NCBI GenBank assembly: GCA_037903475.1
Contig: JBAJFG010000071.1
Span: 990,001 to 1,054,000 of the forward strand
DNA: 64,000 nucleotides
Reading direction: 5' to 3'
Source of the DNA: Ancylostoma caninum
Lineage: Eukaryota > Nematoda > Chromadorea > Rhabditida > Ancylostomatidae
The position numbers and the translations under genes are program-made. This document shows positions 24,893 to 37,500 of the stretch, one piece after another (positions within the stretch are counted from its first letter, which is position 1; the number at the start of each line of letters is the position of its first letter). The notes beneath the pieces are model-generated. The model worked only from the letters and a program-made list of their open reading frames with translations, was not told where the DNA came from and did not search any database.

Positions 24893-25175
24893 GCGTGTGG
24901 CGCAGTGGTAAGAGGCTCGCTGCGCACGCACACGATCGATGGTTCGATCCCGCCCGAGGCCACCCAAGCCTTCCATCCCTTCGGGGTCGGTAAATTGGTA
25001 CCAGAGGAGTCTGGGAGGATGAAGCACTGACTTGGTACATCGGGTGCCCCCCGCAAGTCATTGTACAGGGCACATACGCATTCAACGCCTCTACGATGCT
25101 CAGATGAAGTCGAATGCGTGGCGCATCCCTCGTGACGGGATTGATTAACGCCGACCACTTTATCCTTTATTATTA
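24893..25175 (+). mobile_element. tRNA-derived SINE
   Basis: The head has Pol III promoter boxes: an A box in GTGTGGCGCAGTGGTAAGAG and a B box GGTTCGATCCCG, spaced as in a tRNA, but the acceptor stem ends do not pair, so it is not a functional tRNA gene. The tail contains ACTTGGTACATCGGGTGC, GGGCACATACGCATTCAACG and GTCGAATGCG. A copy of this tail occurs at about 29815-29945, showing that it is a dispersed family. Confidence 0.75.
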
Positions 25176-27697
25176 ACCAAAATGATGGGGGTCAGTGCAT
25201 GTTGTTGTTCGAACGGAAGTTAAAATAAATCGAAATTTTGACTATTTGAACATTGGAAGTCTTTGAGCGTCCGAAAATCTGTTCGTACAAATATTCAAAT
25301 CACTCAAAAAGTTCAAATACGCGGTGGGAATGTCTGAATAATCCGAGAGGTGCTGCATTTCAGTTATTCGGTTAATTAAAGAAAAAATTCGAATAGCATG
25401 GCGAATACAGTATGTAGTTAGGATCGTTCGCTTATACAAAGTATGTGCTGGGTAGACGCCAGCTTATATATTATATATTAGGTTTTTACATGAGTTTCCG
25501 CTGTTTTTGCATAGGGATTTTCGAGCGCTTGTAATAGATGCTTCCCGATTAGATTTTGTTTACGTCCGTATAGTGTTTCAAAGCGTATGATCTTGTGAAC
25601 ATTCTGGAATGTGAACCACATTCTTCTATCTTGTTTTGAAAATATAACAGACTTCGAAGTGAACCCATCAAGAATGCTAATTCGGCAACTGCACTTGTAC
25701 GAAGAATAATTTTAACGCAACGCTGCATGAGGATAACCAGATTTGGGTGGAGTAATCTCGAGGCCATTCTTATTCTCCCTGATACTTTATCTCCCCATTT
25801 TATTGTCGAGTGGTCCTAAGCACAAACACCAAACTTAGTAACACAAAATTTTAATTATGCCGTTTTTCTCTCTGGAGCCTAAACGAATTGGTGTGGGATT
25901 TCTTCCACTGTGGCTACAAACATCAAAGTTTGCAGGCACTAATCGGTGGAATTTTGGGACAAGTTCCAATCGCTCTGTGGAAATCACACCATTTTGCCAT
26001 GCCGCGGACGGCGATTTAATTTTGTTGGTCGAACTCTCCGGAAATGCGAATAGCTCGCAAAGGAATTTTTAATTGCGCATTATGTAGCATAAATCTTGCC
26101 CTAACCATATGCCGGTTATCAGATCACAAGAATGTCTACTGAGCGAGAACCGATTTGCCAAAGTTAGTCACCCCCCCCCCCCTGCCTCCCCCACCCCCCA
26201 GCACTCTCCGACTCTGTTCTTTGCCTCGTAGTCCACGGATTTGCTGAGCAGCACAGTCGGGCTTCAGCTGTAAATACTGGTATAGACCAGCGACTGTTGT
26301 GGTGCATACTTCGATTGATACCCGTTCTTGTTTGACGTTTTATAAAACTTTTCTGTCGAAAATTACAAAACAGCGGGAACTTATTTAACTTAAGAATTAC
26401 TCGTTCAACAATCGTCGGAGAATCGCTCGAAAACTAGAACTGGCTTGAAACACGATGGACAGTTTTGTGTGACAGAAGAGGCGTTCCACACGAAATTCAT
26501 ATTATATCCAAAATAGTCACATGGATGAGCAAGAAAACAGCAACAATTAACAAGCAATTTCATCAAAATGGCAACGATACCTGACTTAACATATCAAAGG
26601 CACCAAAATCACAGCAACTATGAACATATGTATGTGAACAACAGAACAAGGAGCTGCACTAGACGGTTGAGATCAAGCAAAACGTCAATAGATCACAGAA
26701 CATGAGCTGAGCGAAAAAAAACACTTGAGGTGAGAATGTCGCAAGACTTCTGACTTAGAGACCCGAAGAGCGAGAGGCGGAAACCTCGTTCTTGAGGACT
26801 TGTTGGATTTGCCAAACGTCAGTGCTTCGTATCAACTCGTCATCCGGCTTTATTCGGAGAAAGCCGTCTGGCTCGTAGATCCATCGTCTAAAGAAGATAC
26901 CGTGAAATCCTCATTAAATGTGAAGTGCATGCTCACAACATCTGGACAAAGCCTGTTCCTCAGCACAAAACCACAGGATTAGATCACCAAAACATTACAG
27001 TGGCGACTAGAAGAAAATTTACACTAGAAGCGTGCGTTTGATGCGCGTGAGAAGGATACGCACAGTCGCAGCCCCGACGCAGCTCGGAAGCAAGCCAGAC
27101 GCACGCGTTTGCAGCTTCGCTGCTACGCCCGCGTTCAAGGAATCATTTCATTCAAGGTGCGCATGCCACGTTTATGGAAAATTCCCCACAAATAGAGGCG
27201 TGCGTCTGCCGCGCTACTACATGCACCTAGCGTAAGTTCCCCTTGAAGATTTTGATTCTTCGCACAGGAACCACATCAATCACAAAAGCGTAATAATCAT
27301 TTCAAAGGAATAAAAAAATAAGTCACTCCCATTCCCCCATGAGGATGTCGGCAAATTTGGAAAAAACTATTTTGTAGAAAGGGAAAATACTTATGGGATT
27401 GTATTTATTAGAAGCAAAATCTATCTACTATTCACTTTGAAATCCCTACTAAACTTTCAGCTGTGATAGTTTATACTCAAAAAAAAATTTTAGTCATTTA
27501 GTACTCCATTTTTTTAAAATTCGAGTCATTTGGTCTCCTGTTTCGACGGAGATTCAGTTTTTCCTCCCATGGCCCTGTCCCTTTCCTTCTGTTTAAACCA
27601 CTAGACGATGTGTAATATGAATGCACGAACATCGGTGATATAATTGAATAATTATCAAGCTGAGGATATAAACTTCGCGACTCTAAGCTTTCTGCCT
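25176..27697. other. intergenic, nothing recognised
   Basis: A/T-rich sequence with a C12 run at 26171-26182. Short ORFs near 25.6, 25.9 and 27.1 kb have no splice support or recognisable domain. Confidence 0.5.
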
Positions 27698-28302
27698 CCA
27701 GAGGCCTGATGCCGGCATGCCGCGGCCAGCGTTCAGCCACCTTTGGCCGACCAGAATTTGGAAGAATATGCTGATTTCAGCAGGAAAGCGGCAACATCAT
27801 GCAAAATGACATTGATAGTAGTGTTCAGAACCTCAAATAAACGCCTATGCACAGTTTCAGAAAATTCAGTAAGATACCATACCTTTCGTACACCTACCGT
27901 AACCCTATTAAAATGGCGCTATTATGCGAGATTGATGCGATTTCTGTGCACAGCACCTAAAATAACCCCTCCATGCAAAGTTCCAGCCAAATTTTTTCCT
28001 GACCATTCTGGCCACATTTGGCCGCCTTTCAAAAGTGGGCCAAACTGGCCGCTTTCGTGGCCATGAAGGGCTAGCCACATGGCGCCGGAACTAACTACGG
28101 TTTCCATCATATACTGTAATTTCCCCACAGCGGGGTTCTGGTACAAAATGAATATGATATTTGTGTTCAACGCACCGAATAACCCCTATTTTCGAAATTC
28201 GAGAGAATTCTGTGAGATACCGTGCCTATTGCTTACATGTCGGTGGCCAAATCTGGCCGGCCGAAGGTGGCTGGCCGCGGCCATGCCGGCCTCTGAAACG
28301 CG
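27698..28302. mobile_element. inverted-repeat element with GC-rich termini
   Basis: About 605 bp. The left end has CAGAGGCC, then GCCGGCATGCCGCGGCCAGC and CAGCCACCTTTGGCCG; the right end is the inverse, with CGGCCGAAGGTGGCTGGCC, GCGGCCATGCCGGCCTCTG. A central palindrome lies around TGGCCACATTTGGCCGC and GTGGCCATGAAGGGCTAGCC. Part of its interior (CCGTAACCC, ATATTTGTGTTCAAC, GAATTCTGTGAGATACC) resembles 59930-60060. No transposase. Confidence 0.65.
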
Positions 28303-28546
28303 CTAATCAGTCTCCTGAGCAGATAATACCATGGCAGGTGAAGCTAATAACAGAAGAGTTGGACATAGATTATAGTAAGAGAATTAGCCGTGGTAGGTGA
28401 AATTCTTATTGTTGAAAACTTATGATAAATTAAATATCTCAGGATGAGCCAGCAGAAGCGAAATCACCGACCCATCTCCGAGAACTTCAGTTATGAGGTA
28501 TTTAGCGATTAAATATGCGATGCAGACGCTTTCTACGTAAATCGTG

Positions 28547-31500
28547 TTATTGGGGAATAAAACCAATGCATGCAAAGAAAAAAAAAATGAAATCCAACTT
28601 TGCCAAGACATCGTGTTCCCCAATCATCTCCCAAAGGCGTAGTTTCTCATCAGCATGAAGATCGACACCGTAACGTTTGAACAAGTCGTAGAGGCGGAGT
28701 GCCAGCGGAGCCAATTTGCGCTGTTCTGAAAATTGAAGTTTTTACTCAATGAACTCTCAAAAAAATATGAGTGAAGCAAAATTGCGAATGTGTCTGGGTG
28801 AATAGAACATATGCAGAATTATCGGAATCTTTCTGCGTTCCTCCGTAAAATCACATCCTATTCATTTGGTATAGAGGTGAAAATGTCAAAAAAGTCAGTT
28901 TGTATGCTCGATTGCTCCAAGTACAGGAAAGTAGTTACCACATAAGCGCATCCAGTCGATCTGCATCTGCCGCGTCGCTTCCGTGTTCTCGCTCAACTTT
29001 GTGTGCTTAAGACATAGCTCAGCGAAGAGTCTTATGAATTCTTCATCCACCTGAGTAATCGCACATTTTTTTAAAAGATACAACGGAGTGTTTTTTTAAA
29101 AACAGTTACAATTTTTGCTCTTAATGCATTCATGTAGCGCATCGCTATCACACAGTCGAGGGGGTCAATTTCAGCCTGAAAATTCCTCATTGTTAGTGTA
29201 CAACCAGCACCTTGAAAGATGGCGATGTACCTTGTGCTCCTCCAGATAGCCAGCAGCCTCTTCCTCGTAGCGTTTCGCGACCAGGACAGCCGCGTAGAGA
29301 CAGTGAACCCGCGATTGTGGCAGAAAGTTTTGCGCTTTGTGCAGCACTACAGAAAGCAAAATCAGTGACAATCAAGGACGGAATGAGGATGATACATTTA
29401 CGCTGAACAAAGCAGATCGTAGGTCCTGCAATCAAATGTTTTTATTTATGTAGGATCCAAAAGGTTGAATTCGAGAGCAGAAATTCATATCCTCTAGTGA
29501 CCAACGTTTCGTATGAGATTACCCCTCCTGTTCTGGATAAGTAGTATTCACTTCATTTTAATGCTGAAAGTAGGCGGGAGGGGCGTGGAAAAAAACTAAG
29601 GTCTTCGCCTTTCTGGCACTCGGACAGAAAATATTATGAAAACAATGAAAATAGCAGTTCGAATAATAAATAATTAACAATGGATATCTAAAAATGATAA
29701 TGAAAATATACAGAAAAAATAAACGAATACGAGGTTTTTTTCATGATCGAAAGTTCGGCGAGCTATTCTAGGGGACGGGGGCGCCCCTCCCCTTGCATTC
29801 ACTACTGGTGTGGGGACAAAGGCCGACCTGGTACATCAGGTGCTCCCCCCTCCCCGCCACCCGCCCCCCATAGGCACTGTTTAGGGCACATACGCATTCA
29901 ACGCCTCAGCAACTCTCAGATTAAGTCGAATGCATTTCGCCCCATTTTCCTTTAACTTTCATTTTTTATGTCTTCGTTACGAAAATAGTCTTTCTTATTA
30001 CCAATGTAGGTAACAAAAATAACCTTATTCTGTCTTGTTCGCTTGTCCCCCCCCTTTTTTTGCCTATTTTTGCCCAAAATCAAGTATCAACTGTTGGTGG
30101 TTTTTGCCCAAAATCAAGTATCAACTGTTGGTGGAAGTTCAAGATTATAGTTCAAAAACAACGACTCCTGCATTGTATTGCGATATACGTACCATACTGT
30201 ATATTGCGCTTAGAGCTATCCGTCTTTTGCGTGAGACAATACCGCAGTAAAGCAACAATTCCATTGGAGCAGTATAAACCGGACTGGAACTTCATCCACG
30301 TGTTGACAGCTTCCTCCCAGCCGAGCCTAAAAAGGCGGTGACTCGCGCTACAAGAAGAGTGAGCTGCGTGAACTCACTTTTTCAAGACATTCCCTATGAA
30401 CACCGAAGTCAAAGTCTCGTTCGTGTGTAATTGCAGAATCTCGAGCTTGATCAAGGTTCGCAGCAAATCTATGCATTCATCGATTTTCTCCACAGACGGA
30501 TTGGGAAGCCTCTGAATTGAAAACATGAGAGAAACTTTTCCCTCCACTTTCCGGAGGGAAATGACCTAGCAGCTTTGGGAAGAACAATGACCCCTTGTGT
30601 GATCTTTTCGTGATATGAAGGCTCACCTCGAAGCATTTTCCAAAGAGACGATTATACTCGTGCAGAGTATTGAAGAACGTGTCATAATTGGCCGTGGCTG
30701 TAATAATAATGTACAATGTTGACAAGCTGACAAGGGAAAAAGAAACTTCCGGAGACATTCTGTGGCATTTGAATTTAAGCCTAAATCCCCTGTGGAAGCA
30801 TCCTCAAAGAAGGTTTTCGTGAGAACTTTTTGGCGAACGTTCATAATTACTACAATACTATGATACTTCATAGTTACTTGAAATATTTAGAAAAAAGCCA
30901 CCTTCAGGAAACAATCGTCGCAACTCATACGCGTAATTGATCATTTTCCGTAGTGAGATTTCATCGCCTTCATTGCACATTCTTCGCAGAATTTGAAGCA
31001 GATGATAGTTCTTCACAGGAGAATACGAGGGATCGTCATTTTTCTGCCATTTGCTGGACTGAGCAGATCTAAGAAAAAGGTAACCGTTAGAACTTTTCCG
31101 AGTATTAGCACGCAAGAACTTACAATGAGATAAGCATTTTCTTAACATTTGTCCACTCTTCATGATCCAGGTATAGTCCGAGTAGATCTGGAATGATCTC
31201 CTCGAAATTTGTGTCATCCGGCCAACCGTAGGATGATACGAAAGCGTGAACTTTCGAGGAGTCCTTAAACAGAGACTTTAACAGATGATGATGCATTTTT
31301 CCCTTATAATGCTAAGATTAACTGCACTTTAAAGTGAATTAGACGACTGCAGAAAGTTCGCATAAGAAATCTTCATAAAAAATCTACATGTAGAAATCTT
31401 GTACTATTTATTTCTATTAGTTTATTATTATTATTATTTTTAATATAATTTTTATTAATTATTTATTATTATAATTAAGGTTCTTATTAATGTTATTTTC

Positions 31501-34500
31501 CGTCTGGGTCCCGAAAACGGGACCGGAAAATAACATTAATAAGAACGGGATCCCCCCCCCCCCTCCCGCCCACTTTCTGCGTCCGCCATTGGTACATTGG
31601 TGGCCTTGAATCGTTCATAGAAGCAAAGAATCCATCATGCCACCAGTTCCTTTCCTAGTTTTAATTAAATCCTAACAAATGTATAGGAGACAGGTGGAAC
31701 TGATAGAGGAGGAATACCTGAGTCTCACTTTGCCGACTTGGACGTATAAAATTTCAAAAATGAGCCAAGCAAAAGAATGAATTTGCATTGAGCCTTCTGA
31801 AAATTAATTTCGAAATAAGAGTGAAAGTAAGAAGTTGAAAAGAGGGGGATTTCCTTGTAGTTCACGAATCTTGAAAAATATGCAGACTACTCTCTTCACC
31901 CTTCCACCCTCCCCTCCACCTTCAGTCCCCGAGCGTCCGCCTATAACATCTACGAATACAGAAAGATTTTGAAGGCAATGTCTCATCGCTTTCTGATGCA
32001 GGAGATTCCAGCTGACCCTTCACCCTTTCGCTGATTCCATATACATTGAAAGTCAGAATAGGGAGGAAACGTCCGGGAAAAGCGACGTTTGAAGGAGTCC
32101 AAAACGCAGGTTTCGAGGAGCATTTTGGCAGAGCGGTACGTCTGTTTGGTTCAGAGGACCGGCACGGACCCCGTTCAAAGCCAAACGGATTCAAAAGCTA
32201 TTTTGAAACATTTCACGTGCAGGGCTGGAATTAACGCGTCAATAGGACCAAAACCTGCTCATACATCATAACGTGTGATAACGCTGCTCTTGAAGAATAT
32301 ACTACGTATGTCTCATTAGTACTAGATTGAGTCTAAAGTTCTGAGACAAATTGTCCATATTTGTATTTACCTTACAATTTTAAACGATAAGTGTGAATCA
32401 TTTGAAGCATGCCCCATTGGCATCGATGGTCTTATGCCAAGGTTTAGGCAGATCATAGATGCCCTTGCTCCAGAACTCTGGGGATCTCTAGAAGTCATCA
32501 CTACCACACTGTCTGAGAACTTTCGACTCGACCTAATAACCACGTAATTCGCATAGCAATAAGGTGAGAGGCGCAAGACAAGGATTACAAGTAAATGAAT
32601 GGACTCACTCGGTCTTCCACAAACTTCTTCAGCCTCTCATAAGTGACGCGTATCGCTGGAGCTTTCACACTGCTTTTTCTTTCCAGTTCGAATGTCGCCG
32701 TATAGTGCTGCCGTAGCCATCTGCACTAGACGCAGATTTGATAGGTGAAATTCCTGGGCAGTTCCTACCAGGAGGCAGACCTACCCTTGCAGTTCCCCTG
32801 CCAACGGCCGTGAAGCAACTTCTAAACTCGGTAGTCGCTTCTCGTCGGCAATTTTCTCATGCCACCACGAATGCATCGTCTGCCACACTGAATCAGATGC
32901 AATTCCAAAGCTTTTCAGGATCCTAGCGACTTTGTCCAGCTTTGTCTGTTCTCCGCGAACTATCCGTTGCCTATCTGGAGGATAGAATATTGAGATGCTC
33001 CATGATGTGAGACAAGGCCCATCGATAAGCATCTCACCATATAAGGGCTGCAGAACAAGCTGCGACAACACTGAAATATCAAGTTGCGATAAGTCCTTGT
33101 ATCCAATGTTCGTGCAACGGAAAATTATTTTCAGTCGTTCTTCTATGTCATCAGTGCTGAAAGAAGGACGATACAGTTACTCAAAATCCCACAGAAGAGT
33201 GACATTTTTGTACCTCGTAAGAATAGGCAGCACCAGGTGATGCCGTGTTCGCTCTCTGTCCACCATATCTATCAACGCTGTCACATACTCAATCCTCTTA
33301 TCCATAGTGAAATCCTTGTACATGATGACTGCGTAGAGCAGATCATCGTGAATTCGTGGTCTAAACACATAATCAGGTAGACAGCTATTCACATTTCAGA
33401 TAAGCGCACTATTAGAAGAATCGTGGGCAACTGGCGATGGTTGTTCAAATATGAACAGAAACTTCTCTCCAGTTAGAAATTATCTTCAAATAGAGTAGCA
33501 GAACAAAACGTGCTATATAAGTGTTTCCATATCAAAATTATTCTACTAGGGACAGAGTTGAAAATATTAGAAAATATAAAATACACAATTAATAATTTTT
33601 TTCGCAACTTCTTTTCTCGATAAAAATTGAAGCGTCCCAGGTGTTTTTTTTTTCACGGAGAACCATTTCCATTGTTAAAGGTGCTATCGAAAGCCGCATC
33701 TGCATCCGCCATAATATGCTCTATCACTCGCGGAAAAGTTGGAATGCAGCTCAGTCATCTTGCAACCTCAGCGAGCCTTTCAAAGATGGACCAACCAGCA
33801 AGGTTAAACCTAAAGATTGCTCATATTCATAAGGTACGAGCTTCATAGATGAAGACAGAAGAGGTTGGTCATCAAATTCTGAGCACCAACAATTTTGGGC
33901 AGCTTGGAAGAGGGCGAATGCTTGACAACGAGAATGCTGTCCGCACTTTTCAATATGGACCATTCGACCATGATGCTTCCTCTCAAGAGGCTCAGAAGAG
34001 CATGAAGATTTGCTACATGGGTCCGCCTCACTAACTAACTCTCAGACAGGAACAATGTTCGAATTTCCATCAATTTTCTGTAGCAAAACGAGCAGGTTCC
34101 ATCCCTGAGGAATCTCGTCAATCAAACCTTTCCTTCCGCGGCTGCCAAGAGTTCCTAGTCGTAAAAATTTGATCGTAGACCTCGTCCTTCTTTATCTGTA
34201 GGATTGTGCCTTCCTACGTGAACTACTTAAACATTTTCCGACTTGATGTGATTTTTCTTCAGCCAAAATTTCGTTGAGATCGCGGAATGACTGTGCATTC
34301 CAACCTTTCCCGAAGTGGCAGAGCATGAGATGGTGGATGACGATTTTCGATAGCATCGTCACTAAATGAGAGAAGAGAATTGTTTACATGAAAAAAGAAA
34401 CCATTCGAAAAATGTTAATTTGTGACGAGAAATCCCATTAATTATGCACCTACTTAATATATTTATTTTCAGATGAATTCGAATAAGCCGTAATTCCGAA

Positions 34501-37500
34501 TGTTATGAGAAGAGAAGAGAAGAGAGAGGGTCAGAGAGAATGGCAGAGAAATATACATAGTCCTAAAGATGAGAAGGTTCGTTACGTTTTTTCGTTCTCG
34601 ACTGTTCGAATGCTCGAATTGGTTCCTATACCACTATATTGATCAACAGTTATTCAGTTTCTTATCATTCACTCTGATTATAAAAGCAGTAACTTTATGT
34701 ATTCTGACATTATTCTCCGAGGAAAGCCTGGATGGCAGATCTTTTCACTCACGCATTTTGGTGATTCTGGAAGATCGCAACCACCCTGTTGGCTATATCG
34801 TTCATTTTCGTCACGTTTACTTCATTGCGAACGATTTGCCGGCTGAGCTGACCAATCATCTGCTTCAGAAACACTGGAACGAAATTGCATGAGGTCTCCA
34901 ATAAGTGGGGTATGAGGCGATTGGAACTTCTGGAACAGTGTCTCCTACCCCCCCCCCCTTTTTTTTTAGCACAAAAATTCGTTTTCGTGGAAGTCGGAGC
35001 AAATTCAGCACCTAGTGTGTAGGTTCACGATCTTAAATGCTTGTTGACTTTTGCGGCCCTTTAGTGAACAAAATCTACACTTTGAAAAACACCCACTGTA
35101 TGAAAGTCATCTGGAGAACACAAACTCTTCTTCTCAATAGCTGTCCTTGAAGCTAAGCAAACCGCTGGGCGAAAGTGGTAGCACAGCATAACCGTGTTAG
35201 CCAATAAACAGTTCGCACTTACGAAACTTCTGCTGGTTCTTCAAGCAATCAGATATCCTATTAGTGTCCTCCAGCAGAGCTACCGCCGTGTAGTAGTGTT
35301 GATGACAGATGTGCCTTTCAACTTCTCTGATTAGTAAGCGAAAGAAGCCCGGCCCTCGGGAGGTGTGATTCAACATCTGAAAAACCGAGGGACCTCTTGA
35401 ACTCGTACTGTTTCGAAGGAGTTCGTCTGCAAAAAGAATTATGAACCTGTTCTGTGAGATTGACGTATTCAGCTGCATCTCCATCTCGGCTTTTCTCAGA
35501 CAACAGCCAAATAGTTTCCAGGATGTCGTTAACAGATAATATGAGGCGGCGCTGCTCACCCATAACAGCACGGCGCAGAACCTACGACAGATTGAGATGA
35601 ATAGAAGTCTCGGTATGCTGGCCTGAGCACTCCTTAAAGCTGACCTCAAATCTGCTTTTCAAACTACCTTAGGAGATTTTTTCACATGCATTTTTGTGAT
35701 GACGCCTTTGTGCGACCACCGAAGCCCCCTTCGACATGGTTCGATACCATAGTCGCTCCTTTCATACTGTCACGTCATGTCTCCACCCCCAATAAGTCCT
35801 TCCGTAAGTTTGGAACATTCCGAGAACGTTTTTGTGCACCGCTCTTTCCCGATATGTCAGCACGTGTACCAGGGATGAGCGGATACGAGATTTTTCACGA
35901 CCCGGATAACGGCGCGGATAACGGATAGGCCAAAAATGACCGGATAACGGATAACGGATAAGTGTTAAGATACTACAAAGCACCACCTTCTACTAATACC
36001 AAGAATAATATTAAGATATTCTTAATACCAATATCTACTAATATCTAATATGTATGAAGAATTATAAAAGGGAAATACGACCTGAATATTGTGGATGAAA
36101 ATCAGCACAAGCTCAGTTCTTCTCATTAATCAACAGCGATACTTGGATATTCGATAACTCGATTGGCACACTAGTTACATATGATGATGCGTGACCAGGG
36201 CGTCTTCAATATAAAGATCCCCATAAAGAACTCTGGTCCTTCCACGGTTTCGGGTGAATATCATCGTGAGGGAAAAGGGGGCGTTACCAGGCCACCGTGA
36301 TTGGCACATTGATCGAATACACCAATCACAGCAGCTTTTTAACGCTCCATTTCCCCTCACGATGATACATACCCCACGGTTTCGTCTTTAGACCCATCAA
36401 AGACAACACGACAAAGATGTTTTTTTTTGGGGGGGGGGGGGGGGGCGTCACATAGGCCGATCCTTTGCTCCATATATCTTTTATGGAGTTCTGGTAAACC
36501 TTCTAGTACTGACTGAATATTATGGTCATATTCACTCCAAAACACTATGTGTATAAATAGATCCGAAAAGGGTACAGCAGGGTTGAATAGTCGAATTGAA
36601 CTTCGCGAGCAAGAGGGCATTACTCGTCTGTAATTTGTGAGGTCATCAACTTCAACTTTGTCAGAGGTCACAACATTAGTCAGCGTTGTTGATAATCTTA
36701 CAGGCAAACAATGGTTTCGAGGTTGTTGCCTCGATTTCGGAAAACCCAGTAAACCTGCGCAAGAGCCTTCCTAGACGAGTACAAGTCTGTATTACTTTCT
36801 CCTACATCGCTTCCAGACTCAAAATCACATACGAGAAAAAATGCGCCAGATCATGTGATACGAAGGATTTTCTTGAAATGGAACGCTCTCCTCTGTTGGG
36901 AGCGTGCGGAATGAATCTACTATTGTTGGCCTTATCCGCACCGTTATCCGGCATCAAAAGCCCGGATAACGGTGCGGATAACGGACAGGCCAAAACCTAC
37001 GGATAATGGTAAAACGGACAACCGGATACGGACAATCCGCTCATCCCCGATGTGTACGCCATAGATCTCGCGGACATGATATAATACGACATGATATAAT
37101 ACAATGGCACCAGTGCTTTGGATTGCAGAGGTGATAAGGATTTTAGATGATGAGGGAAAATATATAGCTTTACTGCTTGAAAAAAGCACTCATATCCGAG
37201 ATGTTCGATTTCTAGTTTTCTTTACTACTGCTATTGTGTATTAAAAACCCTCCTACACAATTTCGCGAGAATGGCTTTAAGAAGGTCTAATCACTCAAGA
37301 TTAGGAGAAAAGAACTCTGAAGATGCTCCATGCTAGTAGCAAACTAAGCATATGTGGAAACAGGCAAATTAGCATATATACGTCTATTCAGTCAATAGAT
37401 TTTATTCAAGAAGACCTGGAACTCAACTTCGCGTCACAAGGACATCGTGAAGGAATGAATTCTGCTTAGCTCCCCTTTCAAGAAGGTTGCACATTCCAAG

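Noticed and set aside
24893..24975. Functional tRNA gene
   Set aside because: A and B boxes are present but acceptor-stem halves do not pair and SINE tail follows.
33600..34050. Possible mariner remnant on the minus strand
   Set aside because: Scattered resemblance only (CSEFDDQ-like); no terminal repeats seen.
35410..35446. A 20-nt intron (GTTCATAATTCTTTTTGCAG) in the LRPPRC-like gene
   Set aside because: Too short; a 70-nt intron from the same donor to the acceptor before 35376 keeps the phase and gives a better protein.
36357..36707. Minus-strand ORF with RVVFDGS, reminiscent of BEL/Pao reverse transcriptase
   Set aside because: Only seven residues match, the surrounding order does not fit, and it lies inside the hAT-like element.
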